From Bartonella australis AUST/NH1 (GTDB lineage: Bacteria > Pseudomonadota > Alphaproteobacteria > Rhizobiales > Rhizobiaceae), in the NCBI RefSeq assembly GCF_000341355.1, contig NC_020300.1, positions 186,001 through 250,000 on the forward strand: a DNA stretch of 64,000 nucleotides, given 5' to 3'. Position 1 is the first letter of the stretch; every line of letters starts with the position of its first letter. A program made the translations under genes and the position numbers. The notes under the pieces were generated by a model that searched no databases, was not told where the DNA came from, and saw only the letters and a list, made by a program, of their open reading frames with translations. Shown piece by piece: positions 9,626 through 19,607 of the stretch.

Positions 9626-11086
9626 ATGTTCGTTTCTCTCATTATTGTTTTGCTATTTATTTTGGGGTTTGCTGGTTTTTGCATTTCTTATATGCGGGCT
9701 CGTTTTCTTGAAAATACAGGATCTAAGATGCATTCTCGTGCATGCTATTATGGCTGGTGGACATTTTCAATAACTGTCATTCCAGCTCTTATTTTTTTGA
9801 TTTTTTGGAGTGTGGCGAGTGCGGTTTATTTAGAGCATAATGCTTCGCGAGAAATTGAGGCGTACGCAGCGTGTAAGTCGAATATTGTTACTCATGACCT
9901 TATGTTGGGGACTATTCGCAGTCTAGCAAAAATTATTCACCACTTTGAAGGAGACCTTGCCGTAGTTTCTTACGGGGATATGCAGGCACAATTGTTAGCG
10001 AAGGGATTTGTTTTGCCTGAACAAGTGCCAGATTATATTTTGAGGATAGCACAGTCGTGGTACCTTTTTTCTACAAAGCTTCAGTTTGCAGGTCATATTT
10101 TATTTTTTACAATTGCGTTTTGTTTTTTTATCTTTGGAATTACGCGCGTCGTGCCGCGTCAACGTGCGCGCAATAAAGTTGAGCATTTGATTGTTATTGG
10201 TTTAATTTGCGCATCCGCTGTCACAGTTTTGACAACAGTTGGCATTGCAGTTTCCATGTTATTTCAGACGATCAATTTTTTTCAGTCCGTACCATTGTCA
10301 AATTTCTTGTTTGGAACGGTTTGGGATCCACGTTTTTCAGCCAGCGGTCTGGGAGACGAAGGAGGGCAATTCGGCTTAATACCACTCTTAGCAGGCACAC
10401 TTTATATCGCATTTGTAGCAATGCTTTTCGCTGTCCCTATAGGATTATTTTCCGCTCTTTATATGGCCGAGTATGCTTCTACTCGATTACGGTCAATTGT
10501 AAAACCATTGTTGGAAGTGCTTGCTGGTATTCCGACTATTGTTTACGGTTTTTTTGCTTTAAAAGTTGTTGGCCCTTTTTTGCGCGACCTTTCTATTTCT
10601 CTTTCTGGGGGTGTTGGTTTTATTATGGCTCAAAGCGTTTTGACCGCCGGTTTGGTGATGGGAATTATGCTGATTCCTTTTGTTTCATCTTTGTCAGACG
10701 ACGTTATTACTGCTGTTCCACGTTTTTTGCGGGAGGGTTCTTATGGGTTAGGAGCAACGCAATCTGAAACAGTCAAAAAAGTGGTTATACCAGCAGCTCT
10801 TCCTGGAATCGTAGGCGCTCTCTTACTGACGGCGTCACGTGCGATCGGGGAGACGATGATTGTAGTTTTAGCGGCGGGCGTTGCAGCGAATTTAACTATC
10901 AATCCATTTGAAGCTATGACCACTATAACAGTCAAAATTGTCAATCAATTGACTGGCGACTTTGAGTTTAATTCTCCGCAAACTCTTGTGGCATTTGCTT
11001 TGGGGATGACGCTTTTTAGTCTGACTCTTTTGATGAATATTCTCGCCCTCTATATAGTGCGTAAATATCAGGAAAAATATGAATGA
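9626..11086 (+). CDS. pstC: Phosphate ABC transporter permease PstC
   Basis: Inner-membrane permease of the phosphate importer, the long alphaproteobacterial form (about 486 residues) with extra N-terminal membrane segments and a periplasmic stretch (about 60-140) before the six-TM core. The core includes PLAGTLYIAFVAMLFAVPIG, ASTRLRSIVKPLLEVLAGIPTIVYGFF-type motifs and the coupling loop EGSYGLGATQSETVKKVVIP near 375. A GTG at 9614 could add four codons; I prefer the ATG at 9626, which has GTGAAAG at a normal distance. The stop overlaps the pstA start by four bases. Confidence 0.92.
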   Translation: MFVSLIIVLLFILGFAGFCISYMRARFLENTGSKMHSRACYYGWWTFSITVIPALIFLIFWSVASAVYLEHNASREIEAYAACKSNIVTHDLMLGTIRSLAKIIHHFEGDLAVVSYGDMQAQLLAKGFVLPEQVPDYILRIAQSWYLFSTKLQFAGHILFFTIAFCFFIFGITRVVPRQRARNKVEHLIVIGLICASAVTVLTTVGIAVSMLFQTINFFQSVPLSNFLFGTVWDPRFSASGLGDEGGQFGLIPLLAGTLYIAFVAMLFAVPIGLFSALYMAEYASTRLRSIVKPLLEVLAGIPTIVYGFFALKVVGPFLRDLSISLSGGVGFIMAQSVLTAGLVMGIMLIPFVSSLSDDVITAVPRFLREGSYGLGATQSETVKKVVIPAALPGIVGALLLTASRAIGETMIVVLAAGVAANLTINPFEAMTTITVKIVNQLTGDFEFNSPQTLVAFALGMTLFSLTLLMNILALYIVRKYQEKYE

Positions 11087-12375
11087 ATAAGGTTTTCTTT
11101 CCATATCATCGTAATATCAATCTGAACCGCCGCTATTGGGCTGAACGTCGTTTTCGTGCTTATGGTCTGATTGCTATTTTTATTAGTTTGTTTTTTTTAT
11201 CTGCTCTTTTATGGTCTGTTATAAGCCAAGGTTATACGGCTTTTTTTCAAAGTGAAATGATATTATCAGTATATTTGGACGAAAAAGTAATCGATCCAGG
11301 TGGCCAGCGTAAGGTTAATCCGAAAATATTAATAACCGCGGATTATCCGCTTCTCGTGCGTAACGCTTTGGCTGCAAAGCTTGGAGTAAACCGTGAGGAC
11401 CGAGCTTCTATGCGCGATATCAATCGCATGTTTTCGGGCAGTGTTCGTGTTCAGTTGCGCGATATAGTGACAAAAAATCCAGATTTAATTGGAACAACAC
11501 AAAAAATCAGAGCCCCCGCCGCGGCAAACATCGACGCTGCTTATAAAGGGAAGATAGACCTAAACGCAGCGGAGAAAAACCGCAAGGTTTTAAATAAGCA
11601 AGTAGAATGGATGAGGCGCTTAACCGCTGACGGTACGCTTTATAAAACATTCAATTATGGTTTTTTTACATCCGGTGCATCAAGTCGTCCTGAGGTTGCG
11701 GGGTTGGGCGTCGCGATAATTGGCTCTCTCTATATGATGATTATTGTTTTAGCGATTTCTTTGCCAATTGGGGTGGCGACAGCTCTCTACCTCGAAGAAT
11801 ATGCACATAAAAATAAGTTCACAGATCTTATTGAGATTAATATCAATAATCTTGCCGCTGTTCCTTCGATAGTTTTCGGCCTTTTGGGGCTTGCTGTTTT
11901 TATCAATTTTTTGGAGATGCCGCGTTCAGCATCTTTCGTTGGTGGTCTTGTCCTAACTCTTATGACATTACCGACGATTGTTATTGCTACACGCTCCGCT
12001 TTGCGGACTGTCCCATCTTCTATTCGTGCCGCAGCTTTAGGATTAGGAGCCTCAAAAACGCAAGTGGTTTTTCATCATGTTGTGCCTTTAGCGGCGCCCG
12101 GTATTTTGACAGGTACGATCATCGGTTTAGCGCAGGCATTGGGTGAAACTGCGCCTTTGCTTTTGATTGGGATGGTTGCTTTTGTTGCAAATATTCCTAC
12201 TACACCTATGGATCCTGCGACTGCTCTGCCCGTCCAAATTTTGATGTGGGCGAGCGAAGCAGAACGAACTTTTGTTGAAAAGACATCGGGCGCTATCATC
12301 GTACTCATGATTTTTCTGGCTGTTATGAATATTTCAGCCATCCTTTTGCGCCGGCGATTTGAGCGACATTGGTAA
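11083..12375 (+). CDS. pstA: Phosphate ABC transporter permease PstA
   Basis: Second permease of the Pst importer, 430 residues. One N-terminal TM (about 30-50) is followed by a large periplasmic domain (about 55-195) typical of alphaproteobacterial PstA, then the transport core with NNLAAVPSIVFGLLGLAVF near 255 and the ATPase-contact loop AAALGLGASKTQVVFHHVVPLA near 315. The ATGA overlap with pstC indicates translational coupling. The protein ends in a basic RRRFERHW tail. PstB starts 47 bases downstream. Confidence 0.92.
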   Translation: MNKVFFPYHRNINLNRRYWAERRFRAYGLIAIFISLFFLSALLWSVISQGYTAFFQSEMILSVYLDEKVIDPGGQRKVNPKILITADYPLLVRNALAAKLGVNREDRASMRDINRMFSGSVRVQLRDIVTKNPDLIGTTQKIRAPAAANIDAAYKGKIDLNAAEKNRKVLNKQVEWMRRLTADGTLYKTFNYGFFTSGASSRPEVAGLGVAIIGSLYMMIIVLAISLPIGVATALYLEEYAHKNKFTDLIEININNLAAVPSIVFGLLGLAVFINFLEMPRSASFVGGLVLTLMTLPTIVIATRSALRTVPSSIRAAALGLGASKTQVVFHHVVPLAAPGILTGTIIGLAQALGETAPLLLIGMVAFVANIPTTPMDPATALPVQILMWASEAERTFVEKTSGAIIVLMIFLAVMNISAILLRRRFERHW

Positions 12376-12422
12376 GTTAGATAAGTTTGTGAATTTGAAC
12401 ATCAAAATAAGGTTAGTTTTTA

Positions 12423-13181
12423 ATGAACATTAAAATGAGCGGTCGAGATGTTAAGGTTTTTTACGGGAATAAAGAAGCACTTCATGGCATTACTCTTGAT
12501 ATCCTTGAACATCAAGTAACCGCGTTGATTGGCCCTTCAGGTTGCGGAAAATCAACTTTTTTGCGTTGTTTTAACCGTATGAATGATACTATTGAAAATG
12601 CTAAAGTGACGGGCCTTATTACTCTAGACGAGGAGAATATTTATGATTCGCGGATTGATGTTGTAGAATTACGTGCACGTGTGGGGATGGTTTTTCAAAA
12701 ACCTAATCCTTTTCCAAAATCTATTTTTGAAAATGTCGCTTATGGGCCACGTATTCACGGTTTGGTAAAATCACGCGCTGAATTATGTGATGTAGTTGAA
12801 AGGAGCTTGATACAAGCCGGATTATTTGAGGAGGTAAAGGATCGTCTTCATGAGGCCGGGACGAGTTTATCGGGGGGGCAGCAACAACGTTTATGTATTG
12901 CTCGTGCCATCGCTGTAAGTCCTGAAGTTATTTTGATGGACGAACCATGTTCGGCTCTTGATCCGATTGCAACAGCACGTATTGAAGAACTTATTGATGC
13001 ATTACGACAAAATTATACGATTGTTATTGTAACACATTCAATGCAGCAGGCGGCGCGCGTTTCTCAATATACAGCTATGTTTCATTTAGGGCATCTGGTG
13101 GAAGTTGGCGAAACTGACATGATGTTTACCTCGCCGAAGGAGCAGCGCACACAAGATTATATTACGGGCCGTTTTGGGTAA
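12423..13181 (+). CDS. pstB: Phosphate ABC transporter ATPase PstB
   Basis: ATP-hydrolysing subunit of the phosphate importer, 252 residues. Walker [10 protein letters not shown] at 37-45, the PstB-specific LRCFNRMND after it, Q-loop [21 protein letters not shown], signature [14 protein letters not shown] near 150, Walker [14 protein letters not shown] and H-loop VTHSMQQA. All catalytic positions are present. It lies between pstA and phoU in the conserved pst order. The C-terminus (QDYITGRFG) is the normal family end. Confidence 0.96.
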   Translation: MNIKMSGRDVKVFYGNKEALHGITLDILEHQVTALIGPSGCGKSTFLRCFNRMNDTIENAKVTGLITLDEENIYDSRIDVVELRARVGMVFQKPNPFPKSIFENVAYGPRIHGLVKSRAELCDVVERSLIQAGLFEEVKDRLHEAGTSLSGGQQQRLCIARAIAVSPEVILMDEPCSALDPIATARIEELIDALRQNYTIVIVTHSMQQAARVSQYTAMFHLGHLVEVGETDMMFTSPKEQRTQDYITGRFG

Positions 13182-13202
13182 GTAAATGCAGGAGTATAGG
13201 AT

Positions 13203-13925
13203 ATGTTCATGAGTCATACCGTCAGTTCTTATGATGCAGAATTAAAATATTTAGAAGCAAAGATCGCAGAAATGGGAAGTCACGCGGAAAAGATGATTGA
13301 ACGTTCTGTAGCATCGATTATTCATGATGACCTCCAGCTTGCAGCTACAGTTATTTCCGACGATTTATATTTGGATGAAATGGAACGTGACATTAATGAA
13401 AAGGCAATTACTGTTATTTGCAAACGTCAGCCAATGGCCGTTGATCTACGCGAGATCGTTGGGGCTATTCGTATTTCTTCCGATATTGAGCGAATTGGGG
13501 ATATGGCAAAAAACATCGCTAAGCGGGCAGTTGCCATTTCGAAAATGCGTCAACCTGCCGCTTTTTATCGTGGTCTTGAAACAATTACAGCTTTAGCACT
13601 TGATCAGCTAAGAGAGATTTTAGGCGCTTACACCGACCGTTTATTGAATCGTATTGATACGGTACGCGAGCGTGACGATGAAATCGACGCTTTGTATACA
13701 TCTCTTTTTCGTGAACTTTTGACCTACATGGTGGAGGATATGCGTAATATTACAGTTTGTACGCATTTACTTTTTTGTGCAAAGAATATTGAACGAATTG
13801 GCGATCACGTTACTAATATCGCTGAGACGCTGCATTATGTCATAACCGGTCATCATATGCCTTCTGATCGTCCCCGTGATGACCTCACATATCAAGTTGG
13901 AATAGATGAGAAAAAAACAGATTAA
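13203..13925 (+). CDS. phoU: Phosphate transport system regulator PhoU
   Basis: Negative regulator that couples Pst transporter state to the PhoR/PhoB phosphate-starvation response; cytoplasmic, peripheral. The 240-residue protein has two PhoU three-helix repeats, each with the E/D-rich metal motif (ERDINEKAI near 60; ERIGDMAKNIAKRA near 98; ERIGDHVTNIAE near 200). A second ATG two codons in (13209) is an alternative start. No phoB or phoR gene follows; more than 500 bases without a gene come next, so the cognate two-component system must be elsewhere or absent. Confidence 0.94.
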   Translation: MFMSHTVSSYDAELKYLEAKIAEMGSHAEKMIERSVASIIHDDLQLAATVISDDLYLDEMERDINEKAITVICKRQPMAVDLREIVGAIRISSDIERIGDMAKNIAKRAVAISKMRQPAAFYRGLETITALALDQLREILGAYTDRLLNRIDTVRERDDEIDALYTSLFRELLTYMVEDMRNITVCTHLLFCAKNIERIGDHVTNIAETLHYVITGHHMPSDRPRDDLTYQVGIDEKKTD

Positions 13926-14470
13926 AGATTTAGTTTTGGGTATATAAAAGCCGCTTCGTTTTGTTGAAGAGAACGAATATATCTGAGATTCTCGGTGTTA
14001 GCGTAGACAGTTTTATCTAAGCTTCGATATTAAATTAATCATATAGTTTTCTTCGTACGGGAGCAGATATACCGCTTTCACGGGCGGGCATAGTGCAAAT
14101 TTAGGGGATGGTACCGAATCATGTTTTAGTACAGTAGAGGTTTTCTGCGTGTCTACCCCGGCTGTGCCTTTTGTGTATACAGTGATTAAGAGACTCTTTA
14201 AGAGAACAACCCTCCACTGACGTTGGGGGCGAGAGCGCCGATGCCCAGCGGTTATATCGAGTTATGAATAACGGCAAGGTCGATTCCTCTATATAACCCG
14301 AGGGACGATAGATGTGTTGAAATTAAGACTTTTTTATTGTTTCTTCCGCATAAATGTTTTTTAAATACTGTGCGTGCTGGGAATTTATCGCGAGGTGGCG
14401 ATTAACTGTGCGTTGTTTTGAATTTATGTTCACAGTTTAGTTGAAGCTTAAATGCTTGGAAGACAGTAAA
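13926..14470. other. Intergenic region after the pst operon
   Basis: About 545 bases without a supported gene. The part around 14190-14310 is richer in G+C than its surroundings and contains short self-complementary runs such as CCTC with GAGG, but no clear terminator with a U-tract. I found no open frame with a domain or ribosome binding site here. Confidence 0.45.
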
Positions 14471-15322
14471 ATGAAAAAGAATTGGTGGGTTGTTTTTATT
14501 GCCTTTTTCGTAATACAGTTGGTTACTGCGGGATGTGCTCCTAATTACCTGGGAGTTAAGGGAGTGGATGACCGTAAAAAAATTAAAAAGACAGCAGGAA
14601 ATGCACTAACCGAACGCGAATGCCTTATGCGTGCTATGTATTTTGAGTCGAATCGTTCAAGTCGTGAAGGAATGATTGCGGTAGGAACGGTTGTCATGAA
14701 TCGTGTAAATTCGAGTGCTTATCCAAAAACGATCTGCGGTGTCGTTGGTCAGCACAAGCAGTTTGCCCCTGGCGTTCTGACGCGCCCTATGACCGAGCAG
14801 GCTTCCGTTGCGCGCGCTAAGGAGGCTGCTAACGCTGTTTTGCATGGTGAACGGGATAAGAAAAGTAAAAACGCTATGTTTTTTCACACCGCTGGTTTAG
14901 TTTTTCCCTACACAAATATGCACTACGTCCGCGTTGCAGGGGGGAACGCTTTTTATGAAAAAAGAGCGCGTAATGGGTTGCTTCAGGTCCCTACTAACGA
15001 CCGCCCTTATAACGTCGCTTTCGCTTTTTCTCAAGATAATTCTGACGATGTGTCAGACTTTATAACCGCAGGCTTAAAAAGCAGCGGAAGTAAAGCAGAT
15101 AGAACAAAAAATACATCTGTTTCAGTCAAGATAGCACAGGCGAATAAGGCCGCTGTGCCTTTTGTTGTTGCACAGCTTGGCAAGATTCCTATTCCCGCAC
15201 CCGCGCCCAATCATGTAGAAAAAATACGAGAAGTCAGAGAAATTCAGGCATACACTGTACCTTCACCGGATAAGTTAGGTGCAGTCGTCGCAATGCTAGA
15301 AGAACAGCATAAAAGCCGATAA
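14471..15322 (+). CDS. SleB-family cell wall hydrolase, predicted lipoprotein
   Basis: A 283-residue protein with a lipoprotein signal: basic start MKKNWW, hydrophobic core, then lipobox VTAGC, so Cys near 22 would be lipidated. The central domain (about 45-165) is the SleB/hydrolase_2 type: LTERECLMRAMYFESNRS with the catalytic Glu, GMIAVGTVVMNRV, a CGVVGQHKQFAPG segment and FHTAGLVFPY. Such proteins cleave peptidoglycan. The C-terminal third is low-complexity and ends in a Glu/Lys-rich helix. The open frame could start 10 codons earlier at a TTG, but the ATG at 14471 has GGAAGA upstream and gives an intact lipoprotein signal. Confidence 0.85.
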   Translation: MKKNWWVVFIAFFVIQLVTAGCAPNYLGVKGVDDRKKIKKTAGNALTERECLMRAMYFESNRSSREGMIAVGTVVMNRVNSSAYPKTICGVVGQHKQFAPGVLTRPMTEQASVARAKEAANAVLHGERDKKSKNAMFFHTAGLVFPYTNMHYVRVAGGNAFYEKRARNGLLQVPTNDRPYNVAFAFSQDNSDDVSDFITAGLKSSGSKADRTKNTSVSVKIAQANKAAVPFVVAQLGKIPIPAPAPNHVEKIREVREIQAYTVPSPDKLGAVVAMLEEQHKSR

Positions 15323-15351
15323 TTTTTCAATCAAAGAAGGGGATATTGGCG

Positions 15352-16599
15352 ATGCATCTTGATATTTATGAATTGGTATCACTTGAGATGCTCGATCGGC
15401 TTGCAGAAGTCGCAGTGAAGGTAGGGCTTAATTTACAAGAAGGGCAGGATCTTATTGTGACTGCTCCGGTTGCGGCTTTGCCACTGGTTCGGCGTGTTGC
15501 TTATCATGGCTATAAAGCAGGCGCTGGCGTTATTATGCCGCTTTTTGGCGATGAAGCCTTATCCCTTATACGCTTCGAAAATGCGCATAATGTTAGTTTT
15601 GATTGCGCACCTTCTTGGCTTTATGAGGGAATGGCAAAGGCTTTTGAAAATGGGGCGGCGCGTTTAGCTGTCGTTGGTGATGATCCTCTCCTTCTTTCTA
15701 ATCAAGACATTAATAAAATAACGCGTTTGAATAAGGCTACTTCTGTCGCTTATCAACCTGCTCTTAAAAAAATATCGAATTTTGCTATGAATTGGTCGAT
15801 TATTGCCTATCCAACGACAGGGTGGGCTGCAGCGATGTTCCCTGATTTACCACTTAACGAGGCGGTTCAGAAATTAGCTGATGCGATTTTTTCTGCTTCG
15901 CGAGTCACAGGAGATAATCCAATATATGCGTGGGGTGTGCATAATAAGGCTTTAAAACAACGGTCGTCTTGGCTTAATGAACAGCGTTTTGCTGCTTTGC
16001 ATTTTAAGGGGCCGGGTACTGACTTAATAGTTGGTTTGGCCGATGATCATGAATGGCACGGGGGCGCTTCCGTTGCCCAAAACGGTGTTGTTTGTAATCC
16101 TAATATTCCAACTGAAGAAGTATTTACAACTCCCCATGCTCACAAAGTTAAAGGTTTTGTCCGTTCAACAAAACCACTTTCTTATCAAGGGGCACTGATT
16201 GACAATATTGAAATGCATTTCGAGAATGGACGTATTGTTAATGCGCGTGCTTCGGCAGGTCAGCAGGTTTTACAACAGATTTTACAAAGTGATGAGGGTG
16301 CTAGTCGATTAGGAGAAGTCGCTCTCGTGCCCCATTCTTCTCCTATTTCTAAAAGCGATTTACTTTTTTATAATACATTATTTGATGAGAATGCGGCATG
16401 CCATATTGCTTTAGGACAGTGCTATTCTAAATGCTTCCTTGGAGGGGAGTCTCTCACAGCAGAAGAGATTGCAGCGCGTGGCGGTAATAAGAGTGTGATT
16501 CATATTGACTGGATGATTGGGTCAGGCGACATCGATATAGATGGTGTTACACAGACGGGTGCGAAGGTTCCTGTATTCCGCCAGGGGGAATGGGCTTAA
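15352..16599 (+). CDS. Aminopeptidase, M29 (thermophilic) family
   Basis: Dinuclear-metal aminopeptidase of 415 residues, AmpS/AmpT/PepS type, which removes N-terminal residues from peptides in the cytoplasm. Family segments visible are NIPTEEVFTTPHAHKVKG near 250 (metal Glu), RLGEVALVPHSSPIS near 320 (second Glu), FDENAACHIALGQCYS near 350 (His and Tyr region) and the final VIHIDWMIGSGDIDIDG with the His/Asp ligands. ATG 15352 has AAGAAGGGG upstream; a TTG two codons earlier is less likely. It could recycle peptides taken up by YejBEF, which is inference. Confidence 0.9.
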   Translation: MHLDIYELVSLEMLDRLAEVAVKVGLNLQEGQDLIVTAPVAALPLVRRVAYHGYKAGAGVIMPLFGDEALSLIRFENAHNVSFDCAPSWLYEGMAKAFENGAARLAVVGDDPLLLSNQDINKITRLNKATSVAYQPALKKISNFAMNWSIIAYPTTGWAAAMFPDLPLNEAVQKLADAIFSASRVTGDNPIYAWGVHNKALKQRSSWLNEQRFAALHFKGPGTDLIVGLADDHEWHGGASVAQNGVVCNPNIPTEEVFTTPHAHKVKGFVRSTKPLSYQGALIDNIEMHFENGRIVNARASAGQQVLQQILQSDEGASRLGEVALVPHSSPISKSDLLFYNTLFDENAACHIALGQCYSKCFLGGESLTAEEIAARGGNKSVIHIDWMIGSGDIDIDGVTQTGAKVPVFRQGEWA

Positions 16600-16653
16600 G
16601 ATACTTATTTTTTGAACACTTTGTTTAAAGGTGCGTAATTATTGGGAAAATGA

Positions 16654-17529
16654 ATGCCTGAACTTCCCGAGGTTGAGACGGTCCGCCGCGGACTTGAGCC
16701 GGTTTTGACTGGAGCAGAGATTGTATCTGTAACACTCAATCGTAAAAATCTACGATTTCCTTTCTCGGAAGCATTTTCTAAGCGATTGGTGGGCAGAACT
16801 ATTGTGAAACTCGATCGGCGCGCGAAATATTTGTTGTTTCACCTTTCTCAGAATGAAACGATTTTGAGTCATTTAGGAATGTCGGGATCATGGCGTGTAG
16901 AAGATGACCTTTTAGGAAAAGGGAGTGCTTTTACGAAAAAATTGGTTGCGCATGACCATTGTATAATAGTTCTTCAAGCGAAGAGTGGCATAATCTACCG
17001 CCTTGTTTATAACGACATCCGTCGTTTTGGTTTTATGCTTTTAGTGGGCACGGAGGAACTCAGTGAGCATTCCCTTTTAAAGAAGTTAGGGCCTGAACCT
17101 GTAAGCAACATGCTTTCTGGTGCTTATTTGCGAAAGGCGTTTTTAAATAAGAAAGTTGCTCTCAAAGTAGCTCTGCTTGATCAATCTATTGTCGCAGGTC
17201 TTGGGAATATTTATGCTTGCGAGGTTCTTTGGCGTAGTCGTTTATCTCCGGGGCGTGGCGCGTTTACGTTGGCATTGGAAAACGCGCGTGCGCGCGCACT
17301 TGCAGATTGTTTAGCGCAAAATATATGCGATGTGGTCGCTGAAGCGATTTTTGCTGGGGGGTCTTCTCTGCGTGATTATGTCCGTGTAGATGGTTCACTT
17401 GGTTATTTTCAGTACTCTTTTTCAGTTTATGGACGAGAAGGGGAAAAATGTTCGCGGTGCGGGACATTCATCGCGCGTATTTCACAATCTGGACGTTCAA
17501 GCTTCTATTGTCCAGAGTGCCAAAAATAA
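16654..17529 (+). CDS. mutM: Formamidopyrimidine-DNA glycosylase (MutM/Fpg)
   Basis: Bifunctional base-excision enzyme that removes 8-oxoguanine and formamidopyrimidines and nicks at the abasic site. The start MPELPEVETVRRGL supplies the catalytic N-terminal Pro2 and Glu3, Lys58-equivalent lies in RRAKYLLFHL, the H2TH part includes LLDQSIVAGLGNIYACEVLW near 172-190, and the C-terminal zinc finger is complete (CSRCG ... YCPEC). Length 291 is normal. The dipeptidase gene starts 71 bases downstream. Confidence 0.96.
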   Translation: MPELPEVETVRRGLEPVLTGAEIVSVTLNRKNLRFPFSEAFSKRLVGRTIVKLDRRAKYLLFHLSQNETILSHLGMSGSWRVEDDLLGKGSAFTKKLVAHDHCIIVLQAKSGIIYRLVYNDIRRFGFMLLVGTEELSEHSLLKKLGPEPVSNMLSGAYLRKAFLNKKVALKVALLDQSIVAGLGNIYACEVLWRSRLSPGRGAFTLALENARARALADCLAQNICDVVAEAIFAGGSSLRDYVRVDGSLGYFQYSFSVYGREGEKCSRCGTFIARISQSGRSSFYCPECQK

Positions 17530-17599
17530 GCGAGGTATCTTGCAAAATCTGATAACAAGCTTAAAGTTACGTGTAAGTTTTTTAATATTGGGAGATTTT

Positions 17600-19015
17600 A
17601 TGCTTAATAAAGTATTGGCGTATCTCGATGAGAATAAGGAAAAAAGCGTCGAACGTCTTTTTTCTCTTTTACGTTTTCAGTCGATTTCCACAGATCCAGC
17701 TTATAAAAATGCGTGTCGTGAGACAGCTGATTGGTTGGTTGAAGATTTAAAAAGTATGGGCTTTGAAGCTTCGCGTCGTGATACTTCCGGCCACCCTATG
17801 GTCGTTGGGCACCATCCAGGTCCCTCAGATGATTGTTTGCATGTGCTGTTTTACGGACATTATGATGTTCAGCCAGTTGATCCACTGAATTTATGGGAAA
17901 ATGAGCCGTTTGAACCTTCTATACAAGAACGAAATGGAGAAAAGGTTATTTGCGCTCGTGGAGCTTCGGATGATAAAGGTCAGCTCATGACTTTTTTAGA
18001 GGCATGCCGTGCTTTCAAAAATGAGACAGGTCAGCTTCCTGTTAAAGTTACTATTTTATTTGAGGGGGAAGAAGAAAGTGGTTCTCCTTCGCTTGTACCT
18101 TTCTTAGAGGCGAATGTCGACGAACTCAAGGCTGATTGCGCGTTGGTCTGTGATACGTCAATGTGGGATGCGGATACACCGTCGATTTCTGTCGGCCTCC
18201 GAGGGATGCTAGGAGAGGAAGTGATTATCACAGCCGCTAACTGTGATTTACATTCCGGTTATTTTGGAGGAGCGGCCGCTAATCCTATTCATATTTTAGC
18301 CAAAATTCTGGCAGGCCTTCACGACGAAAATGGTAAAGTAACGCTCCCTGGGTTTTATGATGGTGTAGAAAAAACACCTCCGCAGATTTTGCAATCGTGG
18401 GATGAGCTTGGTTGTGATGCTGAAACATTTCTTGGTCCTGTTGGGCTTTCTATTTCTTCTGGCGAAAAGGGATATAGTATTTTAGAACAAGTATGGGCTC
18501 GTCCTACAGCGGAAGTTAATGGTATTAGCGGGGGCTACGAGGGTGAGGGATTCAAAACAGTTATTGCTTCTAAAGCAAGTGCGAAGGTTTCTTTTCGTTT
18601 AGTGCATCAGCAAGATCCAGAAAAAATACGCCAGGGCTTTCGCGATTATGTACGTCGCTGTATTCCTGCTGATTGTACAGTCACATTCAAGGAACATGCT
18701 GCTTCCCCAGCTATTCAGTTACCTTATGATTCGTCTTTTGTTATGGCCGCAAAGGATGCTTTATCACAAGAATGGGATAAGCCCGCTTTATTGATTGCTA
18801 TGGGCGGTTCTATTCCAATTGTTGGAAATTTTCGGTCGATTTTTAATATGGAGACTATTTTGGCGGGATTCGCGTTAGCTGATGACCGTATTCATTCACC
18901 TAATGAGAAATATAATCTAAGATCGTTCTACAAAGGACAGCGGTCTTGGGCGCGTATTCTTGTAACTTTAGCGAATAGGAAAATAAATGACAGAGATTCG
19001 TATTCATCAAAATGA
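17600..19015 (+). CDS. M20 family dipeptidase/metallopeptidase
   Basis: 471-residue zinc dipeptidase of the M20 family (PepV/CNDP-like). Metal and catalytic motifs are all present: FYGHYDVQPVDP near 98 (His, Asp), GASDDKGQ near 130 (Asp), EGEEESGSPSL near 165 (catalytic Glu pair), VCDTSMWD near 190 and the final HSPNEKY near 438 (His). The open frame extends 70 codons upstream inside mutM, but the ATG at 17600 follows TTGGGAG and gives the family start. Its 3' end overlaps the rnd-like gene by 29 bases. Confidence 0.9.
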   Translation: MLNKVLAYLDENKEKSVERLFSLLRFQSISTDPAYKNACRETADWLVEDLKSMGFEASRRDTSGHPMVVGHHPGPSDDCLHVLFYGHYDVQPVDPLNLWENEPFEPSIQERNGEKVICARGASDDKGQLMTFLEACRAFKNETGQLPVKVTILFEGEEESGSPSLVPFLEANVDELKADCALVCDTSMWDADTPSISVGLRGMLGEEVIITAANCDLHSGYFGGAAANPIHILAKILAGLHDENGKVTLPGFYDGVEKTPPQILQSWDELGCDAETFLGPVGLSISSGEKGYSILEQVWARPTAEVNGISGGYEGEGFKTVIASKASAKVSFRLVHQQDPEKIRQGFRDYVRRCIPADCTVTFKEHAASPAIQLPYDSSFVMAAKDALSQEWDKPALLIAMGGSIPIVGNFRSIFNMETILAGFALADDRIHSPNEKYNLRSFYKGQRSWARILVTLANRKINDRDSYSSK

Positions 19016-19607
19016 TTTGCCGAATTTGGATAATTATTGTGTTGATGCTGTCGCAGTTGATACTGAAACCCTAGGATTGCAGCCATATCGCGATCGCTTA
19101 TGCGTAGTTCAGCTTTCTCCTGGAGATGGCACTGCCGATATTATACAGATCGCTAAAGGACAAAGTAGTGCTCCTAATTTAGTTGAATTACTTAAAAATA
19201 AAGCGGTTACGAAAATATTTCATTTCGGGCGTTTTGATCTCGCTATTTTAGCGCACACATTTGGTATTATGCCAGATGTTGTTTTTTGCACGAAGATCGC
19301 GTCAAAGCTCACTCGTACATATACGGATCGCCATGGTTTAAAGGAAATTTGCAGTGAATTACTGAACGTTAATATTTCTAAGCAGCAACAATCATCAGAT
19401 TGGGCGGAAGAAGCTTTATCGCGTGCGCAAATCGAGTATGCAGCGTCCGATGTTTTATATTTGCATCGTTTAAAAAGTATATTTGAGGCACGTTTAAAGC
19501 GCGAAGAACGAGAAGACATTGCAAAGGCGTGCTTCCAATTTTTGCCTATGAGAGCAAAACTCGATCTTTTAGGGTGGCCAGAAACGGACGTTTTTGCGCA
19601 TAGTTGA
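18987..19607 (+). CDS. rnd: Ribonuclease D-like 3'-5' exonuclease
   Basis: 206 residues containing only the DEDD-type exonuclease domain, without the C-terminal HRDC domains of E. coli RNase D; this short form is common in alphaproteobacteria. Motifs: VDTETLG near 24 (Exo I, D and E), the FHFGRFDLAIL segment near 78-88 (Exo II), and EYAASDVLYLHRL near 150-162 (Exo III, Y and D). It probably trims 3' ends of tRNA or other small RNAs. It overlaps the dipeptidase gene. About 140 bases of its middle part recur as a degraded copy at 20352-20490. Confidence 0.88.
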   Translation: MTEIRIHQNDLPNLDNYCVDAVAVDTETLGLQPYRDRLCVVQLSPGDGTADIIQIAKGQSSAPNLVELLKNKAVTKIFHFGRFDLAILAHTFGIMPDVVFCTKIASKLTRTYTDRHGLKEICSELLNVNISKQQQSSDWAEEALSRAQIEYAASDVLYLHRLKSIFEARLKREEREDIAKACFQFLPMRAKLDLLGWPETDVFAHS

